Below are positions 1 through 10,432 of a stretch of DNA of 64,000 nucleotides, in pieces. The DNA is from Bryum argenteum (lineage: Eukaryota; Streptophyta; Bryopsida; Bryales; Bryaceae): assembly GCA_037043015.1 (NCBI GenBank), contig CM073323.1, forward strand, positions 2,542,001-2,606,000. Direction: 5' to 3'. The notes below the pieces were generated by a model. The model was not told the origin of the DNA, searched no databases, and saw only the letters and a program-made list of their open reading frames with translations. A program made the translations under genes and the position numbers. Positions within the stretch are counted from its first letter, which is position 1. Every line of letters begins with the position of its first letter.

Positions 1-290
1 AGGTATGGTCATATTATTTACTGTTTTTTTTACTTTCAATCGTAAGATCTTGAACCTAGCCATAAGAAACAAGTGCCATTTAACTTTTAGTAACATTTGT
101 GAGATCATATTGTTCAAAGTTGACGCAAAGAATTCATGGTTGTTGCTTGGGAAACATAGTCTACTTTGTGCAAAGGAGGACCTTATGATTGTCTCCCCAA
201 ACATTTTGCTCATATTTTTTTTTCCCGTGTACATAACTAAGTTGAGTAGTTTTATGCAAAAGATTTGAGACTTATAAAACTTTGATCTTC
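1..290 (+). repeat. Repeat-derived segment at the head of the unit
   Basis: This segment recurs at 13099-13390 and 24819-25110. It carries an 87-codon open frame (5-268) in units 1 and 3; in unit 2 the frame ends after 76 codons. The spelling around NRKIL and NICEI resembles the interior of CACTA-type element A at about 21085-21185 (NRKIL, TICEI) at both DNA and peptide level. I read it as an old transposon remnant and not a gene. No domain is recognised. Confidence 0.4.
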
Positions 291-2000
291 AAGAAATTTA
301 TTTTGAAAAAGAAGGTATGAAACCAACAATAAGGAAATACAATCATGCATCACATTAGATATATTTAGTTTGAGAAAAAACTAAAAGTTGACTAGTTACA
401 TTCATAAGTTTGTGAATTCTGGTTTTATATTTTTTGATAATTTTGAAATTAAAGAAATTATAATAATAGAGATTTCTAAATCTTTTAACTTGACAAATTT
501 TGGAAGTTTTTTTAAAACAGTTAAAACTTGGAAGCCTGCTTTTCTAAGATTGTTATGATTTCAATTTGCATCACTTGACAACTTGATTATTAAATTGATT
601 ACCAACAAATTACAAAAAGGGAAGAATTCTAAAATATATTTTATGTAGAAAGTCTTATTCTAACCACCCATGTGGGCTTGTAAACTAAAATGGACATCCA
701 AGAGATTGGATAGTAGGAATGTAACTTTGCAAAATTTTACCACATACACCATACAGAATTATCTAGGTTGGGAGCTTGTAGTTTTGAAGGAGTTCCTTGC
801 CTCCATATGTTTTTGGATGACGAGCTTTATATAGTGATCTAATCAATTGTGTACTCAACAGTGCTTGGGCAACATTGCTCAGTTTTTTATCAAATGCTCC
901 TTCAATGTGAATGCTCGCCTTTTTGTGATTTTGTAGTCCCTTTTCCATTGCATTACGCTGATTCCTAAGTCTTGCACACATAGTTGATTGAATGCATATT
1001 AACGAGAAATTAGTTATGATTTGACATGGAAAATTAGTTTTGTTGAACTAAGAGAGTAGAGCATGAAGGTTATTAGGTGATAAGTATAGAGGTGTGATCA
1101 AAACTTTTTGTGAATTTTGAATCAATTTTGAATTTTTGATGTAAATAGAGGCGAGTAGGCATGTGAATTTTATATTTAAAAACGATTAGCCATGGAAAAA
1201 CAATTACATTCAAATTAGATCAAATAAACAAATTTAGAGAGTGGCAAATGGACCTTGTGATGGTTCAAACAACTCAAACAACTCCCGTGTTGGAAATTTT
1301 TGGATTCAAATGATTTTGGTATTGGATTTTAGATGATTTTTTTACATTAAAAATTTTGAGAAAAATCATGGATTTTAAGAAGCTATATCTCTTTCATTTG
1401 TTGGATTCCAACCTCACTAAAGTTCCTATAGTAAGAATTTATTCCTTGATCCCTCCTATGAGGAAGATATGACATTTATTTTGGACCATTACCCCTTTGT
1501 AAAATTTGATGTGGTTTTCATCCTTCCAAAGCTACAATCTACGTGAAGATTCTTGAGAAGATCTTTTTTAATACAAGGGTGTTCTTGAGATGAAAGTGAC
1601 CATCCTCCGAATGGATTTATTTTGCTTGCAATAGATTTGTTAAAAACAATTCCTGATGTCAATTAATTTGTTATCTCCTCCCTATACTCATACATCATTA
1701 TCTTTGAGACCTAATGACTATTTTTTTGATTTCCATGACCTTCAACAAGCTCAATAAAATAGTACACAATAGAGATTTTATTAGCTTCCTTTCTTAGTTC
1801 TTACATCTGTCACGCTCTTTTGGAAATTGAACTATTATGCTGAAAGTAAGCTACAATCTTTAGGGTTCGAAAGTTCAACGAGCAGAAGCGCCTATACTTC
1901 GGTGGCTTTGAGGAAAAGCAACATTCAGACTTTCCAGCTTGGTCAAACAAAACGATGCATACCATCGATGGAAACATAACGGGGGATTTCTGATACGCTT
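291..2000. other. AT-rich intergenic region, unit 1
   Basis: No gene is supported here. The sequence is AT-rich, with homologues at about 13390-15560 and 25110-27300. A minus-strand frame at 763-981 has a longer counterpart at 13961-14308 and a broken one near 25860-26060. The peptide matches nothing I know and is not open in all units, so I treat it as decayed repeat DNA. Confidence 0.5.
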
Positions 2001-2971
2001 TCACATTTCCTCATCTTCGTTTATCCCCGGCGGTTTTCTAGCATGTGGGGCCCCTATCGGTGACCCGGCCACGACGCAAACAATAGTAGCATCGAAGGCG
2101 GGGTACGATTTCACCCCGATACTTACGATAAAGTCCGATATGTCTCCCAGCTCCACTACTTCCGCTCTCGGAAGGCGGCCATGGCCATTCGGTACTAGAC
2201 TAACCCACGAGTCCGACACTGCCGTGAACCAACGACAGTCGGTATGATGTCGCATAGAAATCAGCGTTTTCTTTAAACGTTTCTGCCACTTGCATTCAAC
2301 CTTCCTCACCTGCCTGTCTGCTCCTTGGCCCAACTTATCTCGCCATTGCGACCAGCTGCGGAATTGCTTCCTCGCTCTTTCTCTGAGGTAGGGTTGTCTA
2401 AGCACGCTCTCTTGATTACCCGCTCACTAGATTTTCATTCCTCCTTCCATGGCCCTGCAACTACTCCTTTCTGCTAATTGAATCCCGTGATCGTCACTTT
2501 CAGCAGTCGAGGGTTTCAATCGCGCGTGGATGAGGATTTCGCATGGCCTCTACTCGAATCTTCATATCCCACCCACTCATTGTGTCGTAGAATAATGGGT
2601 GTTGAATTCGGGAACTGAAAGGCGTGGAGACATCGTTCGCTTGGTTCAACTTGCTACCTGGGTGGCGTTTGTGCATGCACGGGCAAAAACTGCGTAAGTT
2701 CTCAGCTCCAGGTGCTCTGTAACTTACGCCAAAGCTCAATCGTACTGGTCATGTAGCTATTCTGAGAGCGGATGCAGGAGCCGCTCTCGGAGTCGAAGCA
2801 AACACTTTGTTTGAATACTTGCTCAGACTGTCTTTGAAGTTTGAGTGTAGGTGTTCATTTTAGTGATTGCCTGCCTCCTCTTGTTTGATCCTGAGGAAAC
2901 GAACATGGAGCTCTTTCTGGAAATTTACGATGTCAGAGGCTGATGTGGTTTCGTGGCAGTTCTGTACGTAG
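2001..2971 (+). promoter_or_regulatory. GC-richer region upstream of gene 1 (putative promoter/5' UTR)
   Basis: Base composition rises abruptly near 2000 and the block is conserved in all three units (15600-16574, 27340-28335). It ends at an in-frame TAG (2969-2971) immediately before the ATG at 2972. This suggests promoter and 5' leader, perhaps with a non-coding first exon. I see no certain TATA box. A minus-strand frame (2001-2405) is split differently in unit 2, which argues against coding. Confidence 0.4.
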
Positions 2972-5832
2972 ATGGCACACAGGGTCCCCTGGATGGATTC
3001 TTCCCAAATGCCAGATTTAACATTTGGGCAGCAACATAGGGAGTGGCCACACAGTTCGCCTGTGCCTTTCAACCCTCACGCTTTCCAACTGTATCAGGAT
3101 CCGAACAGCGGTCACATAGCTCAAAATGCACCTGGCGGTGAGTTGCTCACTCCGAGCTAGGACTGGCCATGTGATGTGATCATAAACGTTGTAGGATACA
3201 GTATTGAGCTATAGAAGCTTTCGAGTTCGTCGACTGTCAGCTTTCCAGCTCAGCACGTGAAATATGTAAAAGAATGGGGCATGGCTTGTGCACCTGACTT
3301 TGGTTGACGCCCCCGTCTTTGGCGTGCCCTGCACAGCGGTATCGCAAGCACTCTGGGCGGGTTCTGTAGGCGCGACGTTGGATCATTCAGAGTACCCCGA
3401 AGCAGTGGTGGAGCATGCACATCCTGGTGCAGACGGTGAAGTTGCAGTGGAAGACGAGTTGAATAACTGCGATGAAGTGCCATGTCCGTCGAGAACCGAA
3501 GGCAGGAAAGGCAGCAGGAAAAGGGGCAGGGACTGGACAGACGAGGAGACGTGGGTACTGGTGGAGTGCAAGAGGGCATGCTTCGACGACAGAGGAAGTC
3601 GGTATCGCAAGGACAAGTCGAGTGCTACGAACTGGGACGCCATCGCTGAAGCAGTGAGTGAGAGGGATCCTGGCTCCTGTGGAGCATCGGAGAGGACGGG
3701 GGACCAGTGTAGGCTACGATGGGACACTCTGGTGAAGTCCCACCGACTAATCAAGGAGCGATGTGTGGAGAGTAGGAAGGAGTACGCCGAGGTGATTGCG
3801 GAGGATACGCGGAGTTTGAAGCTGGCGACAACGTTGAAGCGGGAATGGTATGAGGTCATTGACAGAGTCTCTGGCAAAGCCCGGTCCCGGAAGCAGAGCA
3901 ACACGGGTGCGCGCAAGTCGAAGAATGGTGGAGGAGGTGATGGTCCGGTCAGTGGAGGTATGGGACGAACAGAAGCAGGTCCGCATGCAGTGGTTTTGGA
4001 GGGCGTGACAGGCTTGGGTGCAGGAAGTATTCCAGGAGCACGAGGGTGTCCTGGAATGGCTAAGCTGGAACGTAAGGTGAGGTGTTGGGTGATAGAATGG
4101 ACTTGGATGATCGCGAGGTTGACATGGAATGCTGCTTGTGCATGAAAAAGAGTTTGTTGAGATTGTAGTGGACATGAGAGTGGTGTTTTTTGTGATAGAG
4201 ACAAGGAGGGCATGTGCAGGGCTGATGGTAAGGAATATGATCGATCAGTCATGCGAGCACGGTTGTTTTTGCAGAAGTGGCATGGTTGGGTTCTGTTGCC
4301 GTAGATGTGTCGATGCATGAGTAGGTTGCAGGAATGTACGATAGGCGATGGTATTGCATTTTGATATCGTTGGGTGGTACATGAGTGTGGTGCAGGCTGT
4401 ACAGAGATTCCAGGCGCTTGATCCTCGATTGAGATCCACACTTGTTGATCTGATCCTGTGTGGAGTACATTGTCGGGAATATTTCGAAGCATTTTTTGAG
4501 GCGGAACAATATAGAAGCCTTTCGCGTACATGTGAATGGCTTTCAGTTGTTCAGAGTCGAAGCCGCTCGGATGTTTACGATGACGTAAGTTCTACTAGCC
4601 CCGCGTGTTCAAGTGATTTATTCAGTTTTTTGAGTGTTTATTGTTGCATTTTGAACGGTGGTGTCGTCCGCTCACTTGTTGATAGAGTGGTAGCTTTCAT
4701 TGCATGTTTCTAGAACTTGTGTTTACTAGGAGTGGTGGTGATTGTGCATGAGTTGTGCACTTACTTGCGGATGTACATGTGTTCACAGGTGAGCATGCTT
4801 ATTACGATGAGACTAATGAAGCTTGATCGTGGTCCTTACGATACTTACAATTCTGGGTACGGTGGAAAAATTCATGCGTATAATTATGAAAAAGATATAG
4901 AATGGTCGTGTTTTAGGGTGTTGGAGAAATTTGTGAAGAAGCTCATAGAAAAGAATCCTTCTTTGGACACTCACATATTTCTCAATGCCCTAAACCGCAA
5001 GACGATTATTTTCAAAAGGGAGGCAATGACTCTGAATCTAGTAAGGGTGCTTACTTTGTTCTTGTGTGAGGAATTGGAAAGCATCGATTTGAGAGGCTTG
5101 GTAAAGCTGCGGTCGTTGACTATCTCTGAATGTCCGGTGCTCAAGGAAATAACTGGGTGGAAATATCTCAGAGAGCTTGGTTGGCTTGAGATTGTATCGT
5201 GCGATTCATATGCTGAATATCCGAAACTCCAAGACCTTCCGTCTCTAAGAGTGTGCTTGTTACAACCAAGGTCAGACGCAAGTGATCCTGTAGGATACAA
5301 ATTCGACATCAGCAAATGTGTGCGATTGCGTAGTCTGCAGATTAATGACGGAGCTTTAAAAGAGAGTGTGGATTTGAGTTCGTTGAAGTGCTTGGAATAT
5401 TTATCGTTCGGTTGTTGTGAAGCACTTTCAACAATCGATGGATTGAGCGTATTACATTCCTTGAATCGGCTTATCCTTTACGGTTGCAAAACAGTCTGCA
5501 GTTTACCCGACATTGGTCATATGAAAGAACTAGCTCATATCGATGTATCCTACACCAAGGTGGAAGAGATTCGAGGTATTGAGAAACTAGTAAGCTTAAG
5601 GACTTTAAAGTGCATGTGCTCAAAGCTGAAGTGCCTCCCTGACCTCCATGGCCTACCGATGTTGCAGAAGATCTTTCTTAAGGGTACACCATTGATAGAA
5701 GATGACCCATCATCTTTTTACTTTAATAGAGAGGATGTGTCTTTCAATTGTGAGGAGGCGGTACTTGTAGAAGTAAGTGATATCAATGATGATGAAGACA
5801 TGTCTTCTGAATCTTCTGATGATGACAAGTAA
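2972..5832 (+). CDS. Trihelix DNA-binding / leucine-rich-repeat fusion protein, copy 1 (4 exons)
   Basis: Proposed exons are 2972-3137, 3337-4076, 4396-4584 and 4789-5832, giving 712 residues. All introns are GT-AG with matching phases (1, 0, 0), about 200, 319 and 204 bp. The start ATG directly follows an in-frame TAG. Residues about 112-120 are a basic RKGSRKRGR stretch (possible nuclear signal). About 120-230 is a GT-type trihelix domain (DWTDEETWVLVE, NWDAIAEAV, QCRLRWDTLVKSHRLIK, then a terminal REWYEVIDRV helix). Residues about 430-660 hold roughly eight LRRs of cytoplasmic type (LxxLxxLxLxxC). The tail is acidic (DDEDMSSESSDDD). No signal peptide or NB-ARC is visible. Trihelix proteins bind DNA and LRRs bind proteins; a nuclear regulator or immune-type decoy is inference. 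An alternative is two separate genes. The reading frame at the end of exon 2 is uncertain: an overlapping +1 frame also joins exon 3 in phase through a donor at 4072, but has a stop at 4006-4008. Confidence 0.6.
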
Positions 5833-6290
5833 TTTTGGATAGAACATATTGTTTCAGTAGGAGTGATTGTAAAAGTGAGTCATTAGTAGTCATGGTCTCT
5901 TGGCGTAGAAGAAGTGTGGGTAAACATGAAGGGTTTGCAGTTTTTTTGATGACACAGGCTTGTACAGTGGCTTCTGAGGATTATGACTTCTCAATTTCAT
6001 CTCCTGCATTCTATTGCCACGGTAGTTTAGGACATTTAACAGTTACTCCGAATCACTGTTCTGTGCGGTCTCAGCCTTGGCTCTCGACGAGACGTGGAGT
6101 TTGTGTATGTTTGTGTAGTAAGGGGACCGCAATAGTGGAGGAGGAGCTGTTATTTACTAGTACCGCATTTGACATCCAAATTGGTTCTGTTTCCAGAGGT
6201 GAGCATGAGTTTATTCATGTCTATCTTGGTCTTTGTTCATGCTCGTTTCAACCGTTGTTAGGCCATTAGGTCATGGTAAGTGAATGTAAG
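5833..6290 (+). other. 3' flank / likely 3' UTR of gene 1
   Basis: This block directly follows the stop codon and is conserved in units 2 (19432-19860) and 3 (31572-32010). Open frames here differ between copies in start and length, so I do not call a gene. A sequence ending in CAG before GTGAGCATGAG near 6200 resembles the exon 4 acceptor region and may be an old partial duplication. Confidence 0.4.
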
Positions 6291-7828
6291 TCATCAAACT
6301 AATGTTGATGATAAGATTTTCCTATTGAAGCTCCTTCACGAATTCATGCTTTGACCTTGAGCGATATCAGTGTCTATTAGTGCACTGTTGTGAGAACCGC
6401 TCTTCATTGATAAGCATAAAATGCCATAATCCAAATAAACAAATATGTTAAATTTGGAAACATCTTGTAGATATCTTAGTTAAATCACAATGTGCTACTG
6501 AATATGTAATCTAAGTGTGGAAAGGAGTCTATTGAATAGCATTCCTTTTTGTTTTTATACCCCGTATATTATCATTTAAGCTTGTGTGAGTCACTAGGAA
6601 ATCTTGGACAACCTTGTTTTATAAAATTGAGGACAAACTTCTAACACAAGATCTTGAAACTAGAACATCTATTCATGTGCTTGCGTTGTTGGTTTTGAGC
6701 AAAGAGATGTGTTTAAGAAGATTATAAGCTATGACTACCTTGTTTTGGATGTTGATTACAATGTGAAAAGAGGGTTTCAAACTTCGGGGTCCAAATTGAG
6801 TGCCTTAAAGTTGTGAACTTCTTGAGCCAAACAAGTGAACTATGGAGGTTGATTGCATTTTTCATATTACAACCACTACCAAGAAATGGATGATGAATTT
6901 GTAAATGTAGAGTGGGTCACAAAGAGTGAGTCAAAACTACAATGCATGGTGATGGCTTTGGCAACCAGAAACAATTTTTTTGAGGTGAACGGATACCTAG
7001 GGTAGTAGAAGCTTGGTGTAGAAAGGGCTACATTGGTGAATGAGAATGTTTGAGGTAGTCCTCAAAACTTTATCCTTCTTTGTTTTCATCTTGGGATTTC
7101 AGCGTTGCCAGAACGTTCTAGAGTGAACCCAAAAGGAGAGAAATTACTCTCCATGACTTTAGAAATACCGCCTTCACCAAGATTATAACTTTGACAGCAT
7201 AGATCTTGAGATGGCTATCGTTAAATCTGATAAAACCTGGGGGCACACGGATTGGATGGCTTTGGACAAAATCCTACATTTAAAAAAAATATGTGTACAA
7301 TGCTTTCGAAGCAGAGTGATAGAAGTCACTGCACACTACTCTCCTATTGGGGTGAATGCTCAGCTAGCACAATCGAATGTTTTTAACCCTTAAACGCCCA
7401 GCCCCTCTGAAAATACACAGAAAACCAAACCTGAGTGGCATGCTTGGGCATTTAAGGGTTAATAACCTCGATTAGAAAGCACAGCGGGACTTCAAGAAAA
7501 GTGAGATGAGGCTCTCCGACTTCGCCCAAACATACAATTCAATGTATATCATGGTAAAAACACTTCAAGAATTACTGCTATGCTTTCACATTTTCTCTTT
7601 TCCGATAGATGATCCGGAGAATGCTCTCATACTTTCTCATCTCTCATAGATGACTCGGAGAGATAGAAACTCTAGTCACTTTCTAAGGGGCCGGCGTGAA
7701 CGAAGTGTCTGTTCGCAATGCTAATTACTTGATGGTCTCTAGACAAGGGGAAATTGAAACAATACTGATTCTCCATTTCAAGGGTGGACAATATAACTAC
7801 ATTAGTTACTAACTAATTATTACTGCCT
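6291..7828. other. AT-rich intergenic region, unit 1
   Basis: No intact gene is seen. The sequence is collinear with 21740-22930 in unit 2 and 32020-33435 in unit 3. A stretch near 6880-7000 reads like a much-decayed coding fragment in broken frames, possibly a retroelement, but I cannot assign it. It contains the 80-bp TIR insertion at 7383-7462. Confidence 0.4.
7383..7462. mobile_element. 80-bp MITE-like insertion
   Basis: The ends are inverted repeats of about 19 bp (TTAACCCTTAAACGCCCAG and its near complement ending GGGTTAA). The same site in units 2 (about 22610) and 3 (about 33120) reads straight from the left flank to AACCTCGA without it. It is thus a small insertion unique to unit 1. 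The superfamily is unclear; a TAA/TTA target duplication is possible. Confidence 0.55.
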
Positions 7829-7999
7829 TGAAGATACTTGACATAGTACCCCCCAAAGGGCTTTGAGGTACATATACAACAAGGTCTAAGGACCCACCAT
7901 AGGTGGGTGAACTATGGTGGTGAGCACCACGCCGGCATGGGGAGTAGAACCCACGACCTTCTTTATGGGGGCCATGAGACCCAACCACCACCCCAAGGC
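7829..7999 (-). mobile_element. tRNA-derived SINE-like repeat, unit 1
   Basis: On the minus strand a box-A-like motif (7985-7995) lies 34 nt from a box-B-like motif GGTTCTACTCC (7941-7951), the spacing of a tRNA-type RNA polymerase III promoter. The body continues toward 7829. Related copies with the same spacing are at 22930-23108 and 33436-33614. Box B departs from the usual GGTTCGANTCC, and the ends are approximate. Confidence 0.45.
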
Positions 8000-8030
8000 A
8001 TGTGGTGCTTTAAATGACCCAGACATGATG

Positions 8031-8582
8031 CTTAACCCCTGAGAGCCCAATCAATCATTTTACGGTCGATTCCGTATTTTCAAGAGCATTACGAGACTAA
8101 TAGGAGAAGTTTGTTGGACGAATGTATTTTCCCCCAGAGTTTGGTGAGTTGAGAACCCTACCCAATTTATGAAATCTCGTTATGATTCATAAATTGATGA
8201 TAATAAGCCTCCACACAAAAACACGGCAAGGTTTCTTTAGTGTTAGAAAACTTGCTACTCTGGGAAACAGATGAAGCTCGCTTTAGGTTATCACTTGCCT
8301 TTCTCTACACTATCATATAGTATGTGATATTAGCCAATCATGTCAATTTCCAATTCTTAATAATAGAAAATACATCTCTAATTGATTTTCAAAGTTCCAA
8401 TATTATTATTTTAATGTAAACAAAATAATGTCTCTTCTTAGAAAATTAATTGTAGACATTTAATTTATGTATTAGGATCTTCATATTGTCTTTTGAGCAA
8501 AACGTATAAAAGAGTCACCAAAAGCATACTTTTTAATACATCAAAGTTTCTCTCCGAACCCCTTGGGTGTTTAAGGGTTAAG
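8031..8582. mobile_element. 552-bp TIR element (MITE-like), unit 1
   Basis: It begins CTTAACCCCTGAGAGCCCAA and ends with the imperfect inverse (TTGGGTGTTTAAGGGTTAAG). The same termini and the same 552-bp length occur in unit 3 (33646-34197). There is no coding capacity. In unit 2 only the first part remains because of a deletion. The terminal repeat resembles that of the 80-bp insertion at 7383, suggesting one family. Confidence 0.45.
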
Positions 8583-10432
8583 GAAGAGTCTTGAATAATG
8601 GCTCAAATTTGAGATTAGGAAATTTAAAGTAAAGTATAGAATGTGAGTACTTTTTATGCGTAGACAAAGTAAGTAGAAGGATAGTCAAAGGGGATCAATC
8701 ATTGTTGGACTTTTTTCCAATCTGCTATGAGTTTTTGAAAGTGGACTTGTAGGTGTTTCTAAGATGATGCACTAAATTAACACCTTATAAAATTTGGGAT
8801 GAGTACATGATACTATCTAATTGTGAAGCTCGTATGTACATATAGTGAAAAAGCTTAGCGCTCCATTACTAAGACCGCTCTATTCTGGTGGACTCTCCCT
8901 TGCTGTAACACTCCCTTGCTATAATACTCCATTGCTGTAATACTCCCTTATTGTAATAACAATTTATTCGTCAAAGTTGCACCCAATAAGTGCAATGTCA
9001 ATTTGGACGATTTGATGTCAAATCAACATTTTTTCCAATTGGGTATACCAAATCATCAAAATGCAAGGACTCAAATTTCTAAATTAAAAGGCATACCAAA
9101 AAAATGTCATTTGTGACTTGCAACCTTTGAATAATTATTATTTGAACATTCATGATGATTTATCATAATTTCATTCAAATCTGGTTAAATATACAATGTA
9201 CATCCATTTGAACCTTAAGATTCTTTCCACTTGATACAAGTTTTCATGTTTTATGCAACTTTTGTGGTTTTGCAAGTTTTTTGCATATATTAACAAATAC
9301 ATTAAGCTCGAATATATATCTTTGCGTATAACTTTATAGAACTCCAAACTCACGTGGTTTATTAAATACCAGATGAGAACATAACATTGTTTTGCTTATG
9401 AAGCAATAAAGTGCATCATGAATTATAAAATATGCATCTCATACTACATTTCTATCATCATTCCTTAGAGGATGATTCTAAAATTGACTAAGCGCTTCTC
9501 TAATGTGTTGACTCCTTCTTGGTACCAACCATGGCTCCACGTACTACACTTGTGCAAATTTACCATATAGTCAATTGATCCGCAAATTCCATTGCCACCT
9601 GCACTATCGCATGTAGCACCTCATATGACACTCAATCCAACTCTAAACCACCTTTGAGAATATTGATGCATTTTCGGGTAATAACCTTCTTTGCTTTGGC
9701 TTTCTAGGTGTTTATTCCCTAAAGGCCCAATTGATGGTACATAAAGTTTTAGCTTTCTCCAAAATTAATCAAGTCAATGAATGAACTTTTATATTTTGAG
9801 AATAAGATCAAAGAGTTTGTTATAGAAGAATCTTCTAAGGTACTTGTGCAAGAAGTTTTCTATTATATTCAAGTTTGCTTACTAGAGGAAATGGGAGATC
9901 AAGAGAATTCCAAGTGGCCCTAAACCCTACGTGTCATTGAAATCAAAGTTACATTTGAAGTTGGAAATTGGAGTCAAGAACCCACCTCATTCTAAAGCTT
10001 AAACCTAATTGGCTAAAATTAGTACCTCAAAACTACACATGGTATCATTCTTACCTTATTTGTACTTGAAAGCCTATAAGATAGCAAATATAAAACCCAA
10101 TAAAGATAAGTAAATAGAAAATAACTCTTGACTTCCTAAGTTTTATTTAAATCCTTTGGTTTTTTAAAACATGTCATTCTTAATCGTGACAACCCTTTTA
10201 AGTTTTGAATTAATTACAGAAGGCATCATTTTATTGAATTTCAAAGTTTGATTCTCTTAATTCAAATGATTATTATTTGAAAATATTAGCTACGGTAACG
10301 CACTTATTTCAAGGAACAAAACCATGCTAGAGTTACCATGTCATATTATATTTAAGCCTTTTTTAATCCCTTGGGCTTTTAGTGGATGATAACTCCATCA
10401 TATAACATTGAAATCATATTTTGGTTTGTAAT
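8583..10432. other. AT-rich intergenic region, unit 1 (contains the empty site of CACTA B)
   Basis: No gene is supported. The stretch 8583-9660 is collinear with 34198-35326 in unit 3. Near 9655-9670 unit 1 reads TTTGAGAATATTGATGCA, where unit 3 reads TTTGAGAA and then the CACTA terminus. Unit 1 therefore preserves the unoccupied target. Short runs of TGTAATACTCC repeats occur near 8900-8955. Confidence 0.5.

Noticed and set aside
5..268. Short 87-codon frame as a gene
   Set aside because: AT-rich, hydrophobic by composition, differently terminated in unit 2, and similar to transposon interior.
2001..2405. Minus-strand 134-codon frame upstream of gene 1
   Set aside because: The frame is split and altered in units 2 and 3, has no domain, and lies in the presumed promoter or leader.
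3288..4145. Trihelix open frame as a stand-alone 285-residue gene
   Set aside because: It has no ATG at its start (GTG) and its 5' part lies before a good acceptor. An upstream exon with a real ATG and matching phase, plus a donor before the stop, favour a spliced gene.
3383..4531. Long minus-strand open frame (382 codons) across the trihelix exon, with counterparts in units 2 and 3
   Set aside because: It is antisense to a recognisable trihelix domain and crosses two predicted introns. The peptide is Pro/Ser/His-rich, as expected from reading GC-rich coding DNA backwards.
4789..5832. NB-ARC or kinase domain linked to the LRRs
   Set aside because: No P-loop, kinase-2 or kinase subdomain motifs are visible in any frame upstream of the LRRs within the unit.
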